Assembly: GCA_910575795.1 (NCBI GenBank)
Contig: CAJTGE010000010.1
Location: 99,742 to 163,741 of the forward strand
Direction: 5' to 3'
From: Clostridiaceae bacterium
GTDB taxonomy: Bacteria > Bacillota > Clostridia > Lachnospirales > Lachnospiraceae
Length of the DNA: 64,000 nucleotides
Positions 1-9,430 of this stretch are shown here, piece by piece (the stretch's first letter is position 1; every line of letters starts with the position of its first letter). A program made the translations under genes and the position numbers. Under the pieces are notes generated by a model. It made no database searches, was not told where the DNA came from, and saw nothing but the letters and a program-made list of their open reading frames with translations.

Positions 1-94
1 GCGGCGTAGTGGGCTACGTTAAGTGAATTTGGCACAAATATACCGCGAAGTGGGGCGTGCAGATGCCAGGAATGAATTTTCAAACACGCTCTAG
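1..94. repeat. Right part of a palindromic MITE (family 1), cut by the window edge
   Basis: These 94 bases match 40166-40259 with a single difference (A16 versus G40181). The copy ends in the terminal inverted repeat AATTTTCAAACACGCTCTAG (75-94). It contains a short hairpin, CGTAG-TGGG-CTACG (5-18), which is the centre of the complete copy. The left half lies outside the window. The rest of 95-230 holds only a small GGAAGC/GCTTCC hairpin and no gene. Confidence 0.85.
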
Positions 95-230
95 GGAAGC
101 AAATCAGCTTCCTCTGCGGGGGCGGGGTTAAGACAGATTGCGGCAGGGGAGGAAATATACGGCGGCTGCCCGGTTCCTCCTGCGTGTAAAATATTGCCTA
201 AAAGCAGGAGCGCCACAAACGCCGCCCGGC

Positions 231-1691
231 TCATTCTTCAAAATGATAACTGTCCAAAAGCTGATTTTTCATATGCCACAGCTCATTCGACAGATCCACA
301 TGGACTTCATGCGGATTGACAAGGCGGCGGGATTCGTCCCACAGCGTATCCAGCTCCCGTTTGCAGTAATCGCGGATGTCCATAACGCGCGGGGACTCGT
401 ACACGCGCCGGCCTTCCAGGAAGACAGGCACGAGCAGCTCGCGCATCCGGTAGGAGCCGGGCGTTAAATGCGTCTTTTTCCAGGTCTCGACAGGGTCAAA
501 GAGCAGCAGGGAATTTCCCTCATTAAAGATCTCGTCCGCAAGGCAGATCAGATCGGCAATAATTTTCCCAGTCTTGCGGTCATAGATCCGCTGGATCGTC
601 TTATTGCCCGGGTTCGTTACCTTCTCTGAATTTTCTGATACTTTAATTTTCGGAATAAATTTCCCGCTCTTTTTGTCCTTGATCGCCGCCAGCTTGTAGA
701 CGCCGCCAAAAGAAGGGCAGTTTTTGGAGGTGATTAAGTTGGTCCCCACGCCCCAGGAGGTGATCGTCGCTCCCTGAATTTTCAGGCTGTCGATCAGGTA
801 CTCGTCCAGATCATTTGACGCGGAAATGACAGCGTCAGGAAAGCCCGCCTCATCGAGCATCTGCCGCGCCTTTTTGGAGAGATAGGCCAGGTCGCCGCTG
901 TCTAAGCGTATCCCGTAGGAGGTAAGGGGGATCCCGGCCCCGCGCATTTCCTTAAACACCTTTATGGCATTCGGGACGCCGGAATCGAGCGTATCATACG
1001 TATCCACAAGCAGGATACAGGCCGTGGGGTAGAGCTTCGCATAGGTGCGGAACGCGGTCAGTTCATCCGGAAAGCTCATAATCCAGCTATGCGCGTGCGT
1101 CCCCCTGACGGGAACATTAAAAAGCTGCCCGGCCAGCACGTTGGAGGTGCCGATACAGCCGGCGATCATCGCCGCCCTGGCCCCGTAGATCCCCGCGTCC
1201 GGTCCCTGGGCGCGGCGCAGGCCGAATTCCATGATTCCGTCGCCGCGCGCCGCATAGACAATGCGCGAGGTCTTGGTGGCAATCAGGCTCTGATGGTTCA
1301 GAATATTGAGGATCGCCGTCTCGACAAGCTGCGCCTCCATAATCGGCGCGATCACCTTGATCAGCGGTTCGCGGGGAAATACAACCGTTCCCTCCGGAAT
1401 GGCATAGATATCGCCCGAAAATTTAAAATGGAGCAGATAATCAAGAAAATCCCTGTCAAATAATCCGGTGCGCTGCAAATATTCGACATCGGCGAGTTCA
1501 AAGTGGAGATTTTTAATATAATCCGCCACCTGCTCCAGCCCCGCGCAGATCGAATACGCGCTCCCGTCCGGGTTGCTGCGGTAAAAGGCGTCAAAAACCA
1601 CGGTTTCATTGGCATACTTTTCCTTGAAATAGCCCTGCATCATGGTCAGTTCATACAGGTCGGTCAGTAAGGTAAGATTTCTCTGGTACAT
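231..1691 (-). CDS. pncB: Nicotinate phosphoribosyltransferase
   Basis: Cytoplasmic enzyme of NAD salvage that joins nicotinate and PRPP to give nicotinate mononucleotide, usually with ATP hydrolysis. The 486-residue protein has the family N-terminus (LLTDLYELTMMQGYF), the conserved GTHAHSW segment at residues 197-203 that carries the active-site histidine, and a downstream barrel segment around RLDSGDLAYLSKKAR. The length is normal for the bacterial and eukaryote-like long form. It is transcribed away from ileS and has its own promoter at 1799-1827. The start ATG follows an AAGGAG site. Nothing suggests damage. Confidence 0.95.
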   Translation of the reverse strand: MYQRNLTLLTDLYELTMMQGYFKEKYANETVVFDAFYRSNPDGSAYSICAGLEQVADYIKNLHFELADVEYLQRTGLFDRDFLDYLLHFKFSGDIYAIPEGTVVFPREPLIKVIAPIMEAQLVETAILNILNHQSLIATKTSRIVYAARGDGIMEFGLRRAQGPDAGIYGARAAMIAGCIGTSNVLAGQLFNVPVRGTHAHSWIMSFPDELTAFRTYAKLYPTACILLVDTYDTLDSGVPNAIKVFKEMRGAGIPLTSYGIRLDSGDLAYLSKKARQMLDEAGFPDAVISASNDLDEYLIDSLKIQGATITSWGVGTNLITSKNCPSFGGVYKLAAIKDKKSGKFIPKIKVSENSEKVTNPGNKTIQRIYDRKTGKIIADLICLADEIFNEGNSLLLFDPVETWKKTHLTPGSYRMRELLVPVFLEGRRVYESPRVMDIRDYCKRELDTLWDESRRLVNPHEVHVDLSNELWHMKNQLLDSYHFEE

Positions 1692-1798
1692 GATATTCTC
1701 CTTGTGCGCCTCCTTAAGAGGTCATCCGTTTACGGCCCGCTGCCTGCATTGGTGATATTTCCGGTAATCCGGGCCGAATCAGTCCGTTAAATAGTTAC

Positions 1799-1827
1799 AT
1801 TATACCATTAAACAGGAGAAAAGGCAA
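1799..1827 (-). promoter_or_regulatory. Predicted sigma-A promoter of pncB
   Basis: On the minus strand TTGCCT (1827-1822) and TATAAT (1804-1799) are 17 bases apart, about 110 bases upstream of the pncB start. The -10 box matches consensus fully; the -35 box matches at four of six positions. Confidence 0.6.
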
Positions 1828-1920
1828 AAGAATGACAAAGTATTAACAATATCATCCGCCTGTTAAGGGAGAGGAAGACCGAAACCGCCGCCAAAACCGG
1901 CCCAAACCAAAACCTGACTC

Positions 1921-1949
1921 TTGACAACCCGCTGGAAAATAGATACAAT
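1921..1949 (+). promoter_or_regulatory. Predicted sigma-A promoter of the T-box/ileS transcript
   Basis: TTGACA (1921-1926) and TACAAT (1944-1949) are separated by exactly 17 bases. Transcription would start near 1956, just upstream of the T-box leader, giving a leader of about 290 bases before the ileS start codon. Confidence 0.8.
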
Positions 1950-1955
1950 GATAAG

Positions 1956-2213
1956 CGGAAAAAGACAATGAAGGAGACAGTAATTTCCGAAACAAACGCC
2001 AAAGCGAGGCGGGGACGGTGAGAGCCCGCTGCCAGTCGTGCGGTTATGAAGATCACTCCGGAGTTCCGGACCGAACGCATATGCAAGTAGGCTCCGGCGG
2101 CATCCCCCGTTATCAGGAGCGCATATTGATCGGGCAGAGCCCGCGTCTTGTATGCAGTAATAGGTGGTAAATGCGAGAAGGCTCCTGTCCTGTTACGGAT
2201 GGGGCTTTTTTTG
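1956..2213 (+). promoter_or_regulatory. T-box riboswitch controlling ileS
   Basis: The leader contains the T-box core AGGTGGTAAATGCG (2162-2175), the sequence that pairs with the uncharged tRNA acceptor end. A terminator hairpin follows (AGGCTCC pairing with GGGGCTT) and ends in a run of seven T at about 2179-2212. A plausible isoleucine specifier codon ATC lies at 2052-2054 in the stem I region. Known T-boxes respond to the ratio of uncharged to charged tRNA and prevent termination when the amino acid is scarce. The specifier position is inference; the T-box call is firm from the core motif, terminator and downstream gene. Confidence 0.88.
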
Positions 2214-2244
2214 TATCAGGAATTTTGTATCAGGAGGAGATAGC

Positions 2245-5200
2245 ATGTATACAAAGGTTTCTGCAGACCTGAATTTTGTGGAACGGGAAAAAAACGTCGA
2301 GGCATTTTGGAAGGAAAACCGGATTTTTGAAAAGAGTATGGAGAGCCGAAAGGACGGCCCGGCGTATACTTTTTACGACGGACCTCCGACCGCCAACGGA
2401 AAACCCCATATCGGCCATGTGCTGACCCGCGTCATCAAGGACATGATCCCCAGATACCGCACGATGAAGGGATATATGGTCCCGAGAAAGGCCGGGTGGG
2501 ATACCCACGGGCTTCCGGTGGAGCTGGAGGTGGAAAAGCTTTTGGGGCTGGACGGCAAGGAGCAGATTGAGGAGTACGGGCTTGAGCCGTTCATCGAGCA
2601 CTGCAAGGAGAGCGTGTGGAAATATAAGGGCATGTGGGAGGATTTCTCCGGTACGGTTGGCTTTTGGGCCGATATGGACGACCCTTATGTGACATACCAC
2701 AATTCGTTCATCGAGTCCGAGTGGTGGGCCTTAAAGCAGATCTGGGACAGGGGCCTTCTCTACAAGGGCTTTAAGATCGTCCCCTACTGCCCGCGCTGCG
2801 GGACGCCGCTCTCCAGCCATGAGGTGGCGCAGGGGTACAAGGACGTGAAGGAGCGCTCGGCCATCGCGCGCTTTAAGGTAAAGGGCGAGGATGCGCATAT
2901 CCTGGCCTGGACGACGACGCCGTGGACGCTGCCTTCCAACGTGGCGCTGTGCGTAAACCCGGACGAGGCGTATGTAAAGGCTCAGGTAAAGGATGTAAAT
3001 GAAGCGGAAGCGGGCCGGATCTACTACATGGCCGAGGCGCTGTGCGGCGCGGTCCTGGGCGAGGGCGCGTATGAGGTGCTGGAGCGCTTTACCGGACGCG
3101 ATCTGGAATATAAGGAATATGAGCCGTTATTTGACTGCGCCGTGGATCTGTGCAGAAAGCAGAACAAGAAGGCGTATTTTGTGACATGCGACAGCTATGT
3201 CACGCTCACGGACGGCACCGGCGTTGTCCACATCGCCCCGGCGTTCGGCGAGGATGACGCGAAGGTGGGCCGCAGCTACGATCTGCCGTTTGTGCAGCTT
3301 GTGGATGCGAAAGGCGAGATGACGCAGGAGACGCCGTGGGCCGGCGTGTTCTGTAAAAAGGCGGATCCCATGATCTTAAAGAGCCTTGATGAAAAGGGCC
3401 TTTTATTCTCCGCGCCTGTATTTGAGCACAGCTATCCCCATTGCTGGCGCTGCGACACGCCGCTGATCTATTACGCGCGCGAGTCGTGGTTTATCAAAAT
3501 GACGGCCGTGAAGGAGGACTTGATCCGCAACAATAACACCATCAACTGGATTCCGGAGAGCATCGGCAAAGGGCGCTTCGGGGACTGGCTGGAGAATGTG
3601 CAGGACTGGGGCGTGAGCCGCAACCGTTACTGGGGCACGCCCTTAAACATCTGGGAGTGCGCGTGCGGCCATCAGCATTCGATCGGCGGCATTGAGGAAT
3701 TAAAGAGCATGTCTGACGACTGCCCGGACGAGATCGAGCTGCACCGGCCGTATATCGATGCGGTAACCATCCGCTGCCCGAAATGCGGGGGCGTGATGCG
3801 CCGCGTGCCGGAGGTGATTGACTGCTGGTTCGACTCCGGCGCGATGCCGTTTGCGCAGCACCACTATCCGTTTGAGAATAAAGAGCTGTTTGAGGCGCAG
3901 TTCCCGGCCGACTTTATCTCCGAGGCCGTGGATCAGACGAGAGGATGGTTCTATTCCCTGCTGGCCATTTCCACGCTCCTGTTTAATAAAGCGCCTTATA
4001 AAAACGTGATCGTCCTGGGCCATGTGCAGGATGAGAACGGGCAGAAGATGAGCAAATCCAAAGGGAATGCCGTGGATCCCTTTGACGCGCTTAAAACGTA
4101 CGGGGCGGATGCGATCCGCTGGTATTTTTACGTCAACAGCGCGCCGTGGCTGCCGAACCGCTTCCACGGGAAGGCGGTGACCGAGGGCCAGCGCAAGTTC
4201 ATGGGCACGCTCTGGAACACATACGCGTTCTTTGTGCTCTACGCGAATATCGACGGCTTTGACGCGACAAACTATAAGCTGGAGTATGAAAAGCTCGCGG
4301 TGATGGATAAATGGCTTTTATCAAGGCTGAATACCCTGGTAAAAGAGGTGGATAGCTGCCTGGGAGAGTACCGGATCCCCGAGGCAGCGAGGGCCCTGCA
4401 GGGCTTTGTGGACGACATGAGCAACTGGTATGTCAGAAGGAGCCGCGCGCGCTTCTGGGCAAAGGGCATGGAGCAGGATAAGATAAACGCCTACATGACG
4501 CTCTACACGGCCCTGGTAACGGTCTGCAAGGCGGCGGCGCCCATGATCCCGTTTATGACAGAGGACATTTACCAGAACCTGGTGAGAAGCATCGACAAAA
4601 CCGCGCCGGAGAGCATCCACCTGTGCGACTTCCCCGCAGCGGACGAGGCGGCGGTTGACAAAGAGCTTGAGGCGCGCATGGACGAGGTGTTAAAGATCGT
4701 GACGCTGGGCCGCGCGGCGAGAAATATGGCGAATATTAAGAACCGCCAGCCGATTGGCCGCATGTTTGTAAAGGCAGAGGAAGCTCTCCCGGCCTTTTAT
4801 CAGGCGATCATTGAGGATGAGCTGAATGTCAAGAGCGTGGAGTTCACGGACGACGTGCGCGCGTTCACGTCCTACAGCTTCAAGCCGCAGCTTAAGACGG
4901 TGGGGCCGAAATACGGCAAGCAGCTTGGAAATATCCGCAAGGCCCTGGCAGAGATTGACGGAAATGCGGCTATGGACACCCTGGGTCAGGAGGGAAAGCT
5001 GTCCTTTGATTTCGGCGGGACGCCGGTGGAGCTGACAAGAGACGATCTCCTGATCGACGCCGCCCAGGTGGAGGGCTTTGTGTCTGAGGGCGATAATACC
5101 GTGACGGTGGCGCTGGATACAAATCTGACGCCGGAGCTTCTCGAAGAGGGCTTTGTGCGCGAGATCATCAGCAAGGTACAGACCATGCGCAAGGAGGCCG

Positions 5201-5397
5201 GCTTTGAGGTCATGGATCATATCCGCTTATACCACCAGGGAAATGAGAAGATCGAGGCGATCTTAAACGGCCGCGCCGAAGAGATCATGGGCGAGGTCAT
5301 GGCGGACGGGATCGAGTCCGGCCGGACAGGCGGATACGTGAAGGAATGGAATATCAACGGGGAGACCGTTACGCTGGGTGTGGAAAAGATAGGTTGA
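2245..5397 (+). CDS. ileS: Isoleucyl-tRNA synthetase, probably type 2
   Basis: Cytoplasmic enzyme that charges tRNA-Ile with isoleucine. The 1050-residue protein shows the class I HIGH-type motif PHIGH (residues 54-58), the WDTHGLPVE segment, an editing domain with TTTPWTLPSN, and KMSKS at 601-605. It lacks the C-terminal cysteine zinc finger of E. coli-type IleRS1 and its sequence style (RKAGWDTHGLPVE) resembles IleRS2, the class known for low mupirocin sensitivity; that class call is inference. The start at 2245 is chosen because AGGAGGAGA sits at 2232-2240; in-frame codons further upstream overlap the T-box. It is followed ten bases later by glgP and is controlled by the T-box. Confidence 0.95.
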   Translation: MYTKVSADLNFVEREKNVEAFWKENRIFEKSMESRKDGPAYTFYDGPPTANGKPHIGHVLTRVIKDMIPRYRTMKGYMVPRKAGWDTHGLPVELEVEKLLGLDGKEQIEEYGLEPFIEHCKESVWKYKGMWEDFSGTVGFWADMDDPYVTYHNSFIESEWWALKQIWDRGLLYKGFKIVPYCPRCGTPLSSHEVAQGYKDVKERSAIARFKVKGEDAHILAWTTTPWTLPSNVALCVNPDEAYVKAQVKDVNEAEAGRIYYMAEALCGAVLGEGAYEVLERFTGRDLEYKEYEPLFDCAVDLCRKQNKKAYFVTCDSYVTLTDGTGVVHIAPAFGEDDAKVGRSYDLPFVQLVDAKGEMTQETPWAGVFCKKADPMILKSLDEKGLLFSAPVFEHSYPHCWRCDTPLIYYARESWFIKMTAVKEDLIRNNNTINWIPESIGKGRFGDWLENVQDWGVSRNRYWGTPLNIWECACGHQHSIGGIEELKSMSDDCPDEIELHRPYIDAVTIRCPKCGGVMRRVPEVIDCWFDSGAMPFAQHHYPFENKELFEAQFPADFISEAVDQTRGWFYSLLAISTLLFNKAPYKNVIVLGHVQDENGQKMSKSKGNAVDPFDALKTYGADAIRWYFYVNSAPWLPNRFHGKAVTEGQRKFMGTLWNTYAFFVLYANIDGFDATNYKLEYEKLAVMDKWLLSRLNTLVKEVDSCLGEYRIPEAARALQGFVDDMSNWYVRRSRARFWAKGMEQDKINAYMTLYTALVTVCKAAAPMIPFMTEDIYQNLVRSIDKTAPESIHLCDFPAADEAAVDKELEARMDEVLKIVTLGRAARNMANIKNRQPIGRMFVKAEEALPAFYQAIIEDELNVKSVEFTDDVRAFTSYSFKPQLKTVGPKYGKQLGNIRKALAEIDGNAAMDTLGQEGKLSFDFGGTPVELTRDDLLIDAAQVEGFVSEGDNTVTVALDTNLTPELLEEGFVREIISKVQTMRKEAGFEVMDHIRLYHQGNEKIEAILNGRAEEIMGEVMADGIESGRTGGYVKEWNINGETVTLGVEKIG

Positions 5398-5407
5398 GGA
5401 GGAGAAC

Positions 5408-7861
5408 ATGAAAGGATTTAATAAGGAAGCGATTAAGCAGAGCATTATTGACAATGTAAAGAGCCAGTTCCGCCGGACGATCGACGAGGCTACGCCGCAG
5501 CAGGTGTACCAGGCCGCGGCTTACGCGGTAAAGGATGTGGTCATTGACCGCTGGATTGCCACGCAGAAGACGTACGACGAGTCAAATGTGAAAAAGGTGT
5601 ACTACCTGTCCATGGAATTCCTGATGGGCCGCGCTCTGGGCAACAATATGATAAACTTAGGCGTGTGGAAGGAATTTAAGGAGGCTCTCGACGATCTCGG
5701 CTTTGATTTGACCGCGATCGAGGACGAGGAGCCGGATCCCGCTCTTGGAAACGGCGGACTCGGCCGTCTGGCGGCCTGTTTCCTGGATTCCCTGGCCACG
5801 CTCGGCTATCCGGCTTACGGCTGCGGCATCCGCTACCATTACGGCATGTTTAAGCAGAAGATCGAGAACGGCTACCAGATCGAGGTTCCGGACGAGTGGT
5901 TAAAGCACGGCTATCCCTTTGAGCTGCGCCGCCCCGAATACGCCAGCGAGGTAAAATTCGGCGGCTATGTAAAGACCGTGCAGGACGGACAGCGCAACGT
6001 CTTTGTGCAGGAGGGCTACCAGTCCGTGATGGCTGTGCCGTATGACATGCCGATCGTGGGCTACCAAAACAATGTGGTCAACACCCTGCGCATCTGGGAC
6101 GCGCAGCCGGTCAACACCTTCAGCCTGGCCGCCTTTGACAAGGGAAATTACCAGCAGGCCGTGGAGCAGGAAAACCTGGCCAAGAACCTGGTGGAGGTGC
6201 TTTACCCCAATGACAACCACTATGCCGGCAAGGAGCTGCGCTTAAAACAGCAGTATTTCTTCATCTCCGCCAGCCTCCAGGTGGCGCTTAAGAAGTTCCG
6301 CGAGAATAACAGCGATATCCATAAGCTCCCGGAGAAGGTGACGTTCCAGATGAATGATACGCACCCGACCGTCGCCGTGGCGGAGCTGATGCGCATCCTT
6401 CTGGACGAGGAGGGCTTAAACTGGGAGGAGGCCTGGGAGATTACGACCAAGACCTGCGCCTATACGAACCACACGATCATGGCAGAGGCTCTGGAGAAAT
6501 GGCCGATCGAGCTCTTCTCAAGGCTGCTTCCGCGTATTTACCAGATCGTGGAGGAGATAAACCGCCGCTTCCTGATGGAGGTTCAGGAGAAGTATCCGAA
6601 CGATTACGAGAAGATCCGCAAGATGGCTATCATCTTCGACGGACAGGTTAAGATGGCGCACCTGGCGATTGTGGCCGGCTACTCCGTCAACGGCGTGGCA
6701 AGGCTGCACACCGAGATCCTAAAAAAGCAGGAATTAAAGGATTTCTATGAGATGATGCCGGAGAAATTTAACAATAAGACAAACGGCATTACCCAGCGGC
6801 GTTTCCTGCTCCATGGAAACCCGCTTCTGGCCGGCTGGGTGACAGACAAGATTGGCGACGAGTGGATCACGGATCTTACGCATTTGCATAAGCTGGCCAT
6901 CTACGCGGGTGACGAAAAATGCCAGCAGGAATTTATGAACATCAAATACCAGAATAAGCTGCGTCTTGCAAAATACATCAAGGAGCACAACGGGATCGAC
7001 GTGGATCCGCGCTCGATCTTTGATGTACAGGTTAAGCGCCTGCATGAGTACAAGCGCCAGCTCCTGAATATCCTGCATGTGATGTTCCTCTACAACCAGT
7101 TAAAAGACAACCCGAACATGGATATGGTTCCCAGGACCTTTATTTTCGGCGCCAAGGCAGCCGCCGGCTACCAGATCGCCAAGAAAACCATTAAGCTCAT
7201 CAACGCCGTGGCGGATGTGATCAACAGTGACAAATCCATCGGCGGCAAGATCCGGGTCGTATTCATCGAGGATTACAAGGTATCGAATGCGGAGATGATT
7301 TTCGCGGCCGCAGACGTCAGCGAGCAGATTTCCACTGCCAGCAAGGAGGCGTCCGGCACCGGAAACATGAAATTCATGCTCAACGGCGCGCTGACCCTGG
7401 GCACCATGGACGGCGCGAACGTGGAGATCGTGGAAGAAGTGGGAGAGGAGAACGCCTTCATCTTCGGACTGTCCTCAGACGAGGTGATCCAGTACGAGAA
7501 TCATGGCGGCTACAATCCGGTCGAGATCTTTAACACGGATCAGGATATCCGCCGCGTGCTGATGCAGCTCATCAACGGCTACTACGCGCCGCAGGATCCG
7601 GAGCTGTTCCGCGATATCTACAACTCGCTGCTAAATACACAGAGCAGCTCAAAGGCGGATATGTACTTTATCCTCAAGGATTTCCGGGCGTATGCAGAGG
7701 CCCAGAAAAAGGTGGAGGCCGCTTACCGCGACGAGAAGTGGTGGGCAAAGGCCGCGCTGCTCAATGTGGCCTGCGCCGGCAAATTCTCCTCAGACCGCAC
7801 GATCGAGGAGTATGTGCGCGATATCTGGCATTTAAAAAAGGTAAAGGTTGAGTTAAACTGA
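5408..7861 (+). CDS. glgP: Glycogen/starch/maltodextrin phosphorylase
   Basis: Releases glucose 1-phosphate from alpha-1,4-glucans using phosphate and pyridoxal phosphate. The 817-residue protein has normal length, the N-terminal YYLSMEFLMGR block, the conserved NDTHP and TNHT segments, and the PLP-binding lysine K655 in the EASGTGNMKF motif. It starts ten bases after ileS behind a strong GAGGAG site, so it may be read from the ileS transcript as well as from its own promoter. Which glucan it prefers cannot be read from the sequence. Confidence 0.95.
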   Translation: MKGFNKEAIKQSIIDNVKSQFRRTIDEATPQQVYQAAAYAVKDVVIDRWIATQKTYDESNVKKVYYLSMEFLMGRALGNNMINLGVWKEFKEALDDLGFDLTAIEDEEPDPALGNGGLGRLAACFLDSLATLGYPAYGCGIRYHYGMFKQKIENGYQIEVPDEWLKHGYPFELRRPEYASEVKFGGYVKTVQDGQRNVFVQEGYQSVMAVPYDMPIVGYQNNVVNTLRIWDAQPVNTFSLAAFDKGNYQQAVEQENLAKNLVEVLYPNDNHYAGKELRLKQQYFFISASLQVALKKFRENNSDIHKLPEKVTFQMNDTHPTVAVAELMRILLDEEGLNWEEAWEITTKTCAYTNHTIMAEALEKWPIELFSRLLPRIYQIVEEINRRFLMEVQEKYPNDYEKIRKMAIIFDGQVKMAHLAIVAGYSVNGVARLHTEILKKQELKDFYEMMPEKFNNKTNGITQRRFLLHGNPLLAGWVTDKIGDEWITDLTHLHKLAIYAGDEKCQQEFMNIKYQNKLRLAKYIKEHNGIDVDPRSIFDVQVKRLHEYKRQLLNILHVMFLYNQLKDNPNMDMVPRTFIFGAKAAAGYQIAKKTIKLINAVADVINSDKSIGGKIRVVFIEDYKVSNAEMIFAAADVSEQISTASKEASGTGNMKFMLNGALTLGTMDGANVEIVEEVGEENAFIFGLSSDEVIQYENHGGYNPVEIFNTDQDIRRVLMQLINGYYAPQDPELFRDIYNSLLNTQSSSKADMYFILKDFRAYAEAQKKVEAAYRDEKWWAKAALLNVACAGKFSSDRTIEEYVRDIWHLKKVKVELN

Positions 7862-7862
7862 T

Positions 7863-8438
7863 ATGAGATGGATAAAACGGCGGGGGAGCGGCATGGGAGG
7901 GCCGGGCGGCCTTCCTGCTTCCGTGCCCGTGTGCATCGCCGCCTGCGCGTTCCTCATCGCCGCCGCCTGCCTCATCTGGCACTGCCTGTCCGCTGTCCGG
8001 CAGGGGCGGGAGATGATAACCGAGCTCTATAAGGCAAACCGCGCTCCCATGCTCCGGGAGCTCTCACAGGCGGATCTGGCGGAAATCTATGAGGTCCGCT
8101 GGGGCCGGCGCGCGACCGCCGCCGGGAGAGAAGCGCTTTCGGGCGTCGGGATTCCCCATATCCTGTTGTTCCAGGAAATGAAGGCTGCGGTGGAGCGCAC
8201 AAGCGTCGTGTCCGTGGAGCTTACGGAGAGCGGAGAGGCGGGCGGATCTGACCGTGCGGAGGAAGGCGCGGGGCAGGGAAAGACGGTTTCGTTCCGCTAC
8301 AGGGCAGAGGTGGATTTTTATCTGGAAAAGGGAAATGAAGCGCTGACACCGGTGGAGCGCAGGAGCTTTGAAGGGACGATACGGCTGAAACGGGGGTGGC
8401 TGCCTGTGTGGAAGCTGGATGGGATTACAATAGGATAA
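7863..8438 (+). CDS. Unknown single-pass membrane protein
   Basis: I do not recognise this 191-residue protein. It has a basic N-terminus followed by one hydrophobic segment (about residues 19-45), then a soluble region with a charged Glu/Gly-rich linker near residues 120-138 and a beta-rich C-terminal part. The layout fits an anchored extracytoplasmic protein. It begins one base after the glgP stop and precedes the spoIID/spoIIQ pair, so a sporulation or envelope role is possible but unproven. A second start, ATG 7893 behind GGGGGAG, would shorten the protein by ten residues. Confidence 0.6.
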   Translation: MRWIKRRGSGMGGPGGLPASVPVCIAACAFLIAAACLIWHCLSAVRQGREMITELYKANRAPMLRELSQADLAEIYEVRWGRRATAAGREALSGVGIPHILLFQEMKAAVERTSVVSVELTESGEAGGSDRAEEGAGQGKTVSFRYRAEVDFYLEKGNEALTPVERRSFEGTIRLKRGWLPVWKLDGITIG

Positions 8439-8450
8439 ACGAATAAGATT

Positions 8451-8509
8451 CATGGCTCCGTCATAGAATGGTATCACATAAAACCATCATTCTATAGAAC
8501 GGAGTCATG
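8451..8509 (+). promoter_or_regulatory. Long hairpin covering the spoIID ribosome binding site
   Basis: The arms 8451-8470 and 8488-8509 pair over about 18 positions with a 17-base loop and one small bulge. The right arm contains CGGAG, the only good ribosome binding site for spoIID, and the ATG at 8507. There is no T-run, so a simple terminator is unlikely. The hairpin could mask translation initiation or be a small mobile repeat; which is not known. Confidence 0.55.
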
Positions 8510-8512
8510 TTT

Positions 8513-9427
8513 ATGCGTAAAACAGCAGCCATATGCCTTCTGGCCCTTCTGATCCCATATATCACAACCCTGTCGTGGACAGGCCGTGTGGAGGGAAGCA
8601 CAACGCGGATTTCGCAGAGCGGTAAGACCATTCTCCTGGACCGGGACGGGGCCTCGCGTTCGATTGAGCGCGAGGAGTATCTGATCGGGATTCTGGCCGT
8701 GCAGATCCCGGCCGATTATGAGATGGAGGCCCTCAAGGCCCAGGCCATCGCGGCCCGGACGGCGCTCTGCCGGCAGATGGAGGGAAAGGAGACGATCGCG
8801 GAATCTGCCCTGGACATGGACTATCTGGAACAGGGGCAGATGGAGGCCATGTGGGGGCGGGAGCGGTATCTGGAAAACTATAAGAGGCTCAGGAGCGCGG
8901 TGCAGGAGACCGCCGGGCAGGTGATCCGCTGTCAGGGCGAATACATTGATCCCCTGTTTCACCGCTTAAGCGCCGGCGGGACGAGGGCCGGAGACGGGCT
9001 GCACCCCTATCTGGCGTCTGTTAAGGAGCCGGATGATCTGCAGGGGGAAAACTTTATGAGTATCTTCCTTTTTACAAGGGAGGAGCTGGCGGGGCGTCTG
9101 AACGCCATGCCGGATCCGCCGGGCGTCGCGCCGGAGGAGGTATTTGAGCGGATCCAGATCATACAAAAGGACAGCGCCGGCTATGTGGAGTCCATCCAGG
9201 TGGGAGACAAGAGCTACACAGGCGACGAGGTGCGCTACGCGCTGGGCCTTCCTTCGCCCGCCTACCGCTTTGAGGAAGCGGAGGGGAAGATCCGCTGCAC
9301 GACACAGGGGATCGGGCATGGTTTCGGTCTTGATCAGTACGGGGCGGACCGGAAGGCGAAAGAGGGCTGGAAGGCAGAGGATATCCTGGGATTTTATTAT
9401 AAAAATATTGTGATTGTTTCTGAATAA
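8513..9427 (+). CDS. spoIID: SpoIID-like protein with altered catalytic position
   Basis: SpoIID enzymes are membrane-anchored lytic transglycosylases that, with SpoIIP and SpoIIM, thin septal peptidoglycan during engulfment. This 304-residue protein has an N-terminal membrane/signal segment and the SpoIID core (REEYLIGILAVQIPADYE, then EALKAQAIAART) and ends with GIGHGFGLDQYGADRKAKEG, as in the family. The conserved EMP motif holding the proposed catalytic glutamate reads QIP here, so activity may be lost. The start ATG 8513 is preferred over 8507 because CGGAG then has normal spacing. It is followed by the SpoIIQ-like gene. Confidence 0.85.
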   Translation: MRKTAAICLLALLIPYITTLSWTGRVEGSTTRISQSGKTILLDRDGASRSIEREEYLIGILAVQIPADYEMEALKAQAIAARTALCRQMEGKETIAESALDMDYLEQGQMEAMWGRERYLENYKRLRSAVQETAGQVIRCQGEYIDPLFHRLSAGGTRAGDGLHPYLASVKEPDDLQGENFMSIFLFTREELAGRLNAMPDPPGVAPEEVFERIQIIQKDSAGYVESIQVGDKSYTGDEVRYALGLPSPAYRFEEAEGKIRCTTQGIGHGFGLDQYGADRKAKEGWKAEDILGFYYKNIVIVSE

Positions 9428-9430
9428 AAA

